Source: Bacteroides sp.
GTDB lineage: Bacteria; Bacteroidota; Bacteroidia; Bacteroidales; Bacteroidaceae
Assembly: GCA_019412865.1 (NCBI GenBank)
Contig: DXOJ01000480.1
Span: 1-6,420, forward strand
Direction: 5' to 3'
Length of the DNA stretch: 6,420 bases
Under the pieces are notes generated by a model that searched no databases, was not told the origin of the DNA, and was given only the letters and a program-made list of their open reading frames with translations. Both the position numbers and the translations under genes were made by a program. Position 1 is the stretch's first letter; each line of letters begins with the position of its first letter. Shown piece by piece: positions 6,386-6,420 of this stretch.

Positions 6386-6420
6386 ACTCGACAACAATAA
6401 AAATAGTGTGCTCGACTGCT

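Noticed and set aside
1..6420. CRISPR array, tRNA or rRNA genes
   Set aside because: No regularly spaced repeats and no tRNA-like cloverleaf or conserved rRNA sequence were seen on either strand.

Overview
The window looks like chromosomal DNA from a gut Bacteroides or close relative (Bacteroidota). Coding sequence is AT-rich, start codons lack Shine-Dalgarno sequences, two upstream regions carry the Bacteroides -7 promoter element TAnnTTTG, and the families present (DUF805, a BT4734/VirE_N-type protein, a sigma factor paired with an anti-sigma-like protein) are typical of that group. The species cannot be fixed from the sequence alone.

Region 1 (10-3972, minus strand) is a compact three-gene operon, read right to left. 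A Bacteroides-type promoter (3944-3972) precedes a 752-aa membrane protein: three transmembrane helices, two TrkA-N-like Rossmann regions, a charged helical linker and a C-terminal RyR-like domain (named after the ryanodine receptor). Four bases after its stop comes a sigma-70 family sigma factor of 190 codons, interrupted by an in-frame TAG at codon 41; only a 135-codon downstream part is open. Four bases after that stop comes a multidomain protein: anti-sigma-like N-terminus, C39/papain-like cysteine peptidase fold, a clear RyR domain and a C-terminal zinc ribbon. RyR or RyR-like domains thus sit in both the membrane protein and the soluble protein, with a transcription factor between them. 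This is the most interesting part of the window. A reasonable but unproven reading is a membrane or nucleotide-sensing signalling or stress/defence module with its own sigma/anti-sigma pair, which in this strain may be damaged by the amber codon.

Region 2 (3985-4619, minus strand) is a stand-alone DUF805 membrane protein gene with a strong UUCG-loop terminator and a good -7 promoter element.

Region 3 (4621-6420) has two divergent genes: an unrecognised 119-aa protein on the minus strand with its own candidate terminator, and on the plus strand a BT4734/VirE_N primase-like protein. The latter ends just where the DUF3987 helicase-like part would normally present its Walker A motif, so it looks truncated, by a point change, a frameshift or an insertion starting near the right edge. 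The window ends 35 bases later, so the cause cannot be decided here.
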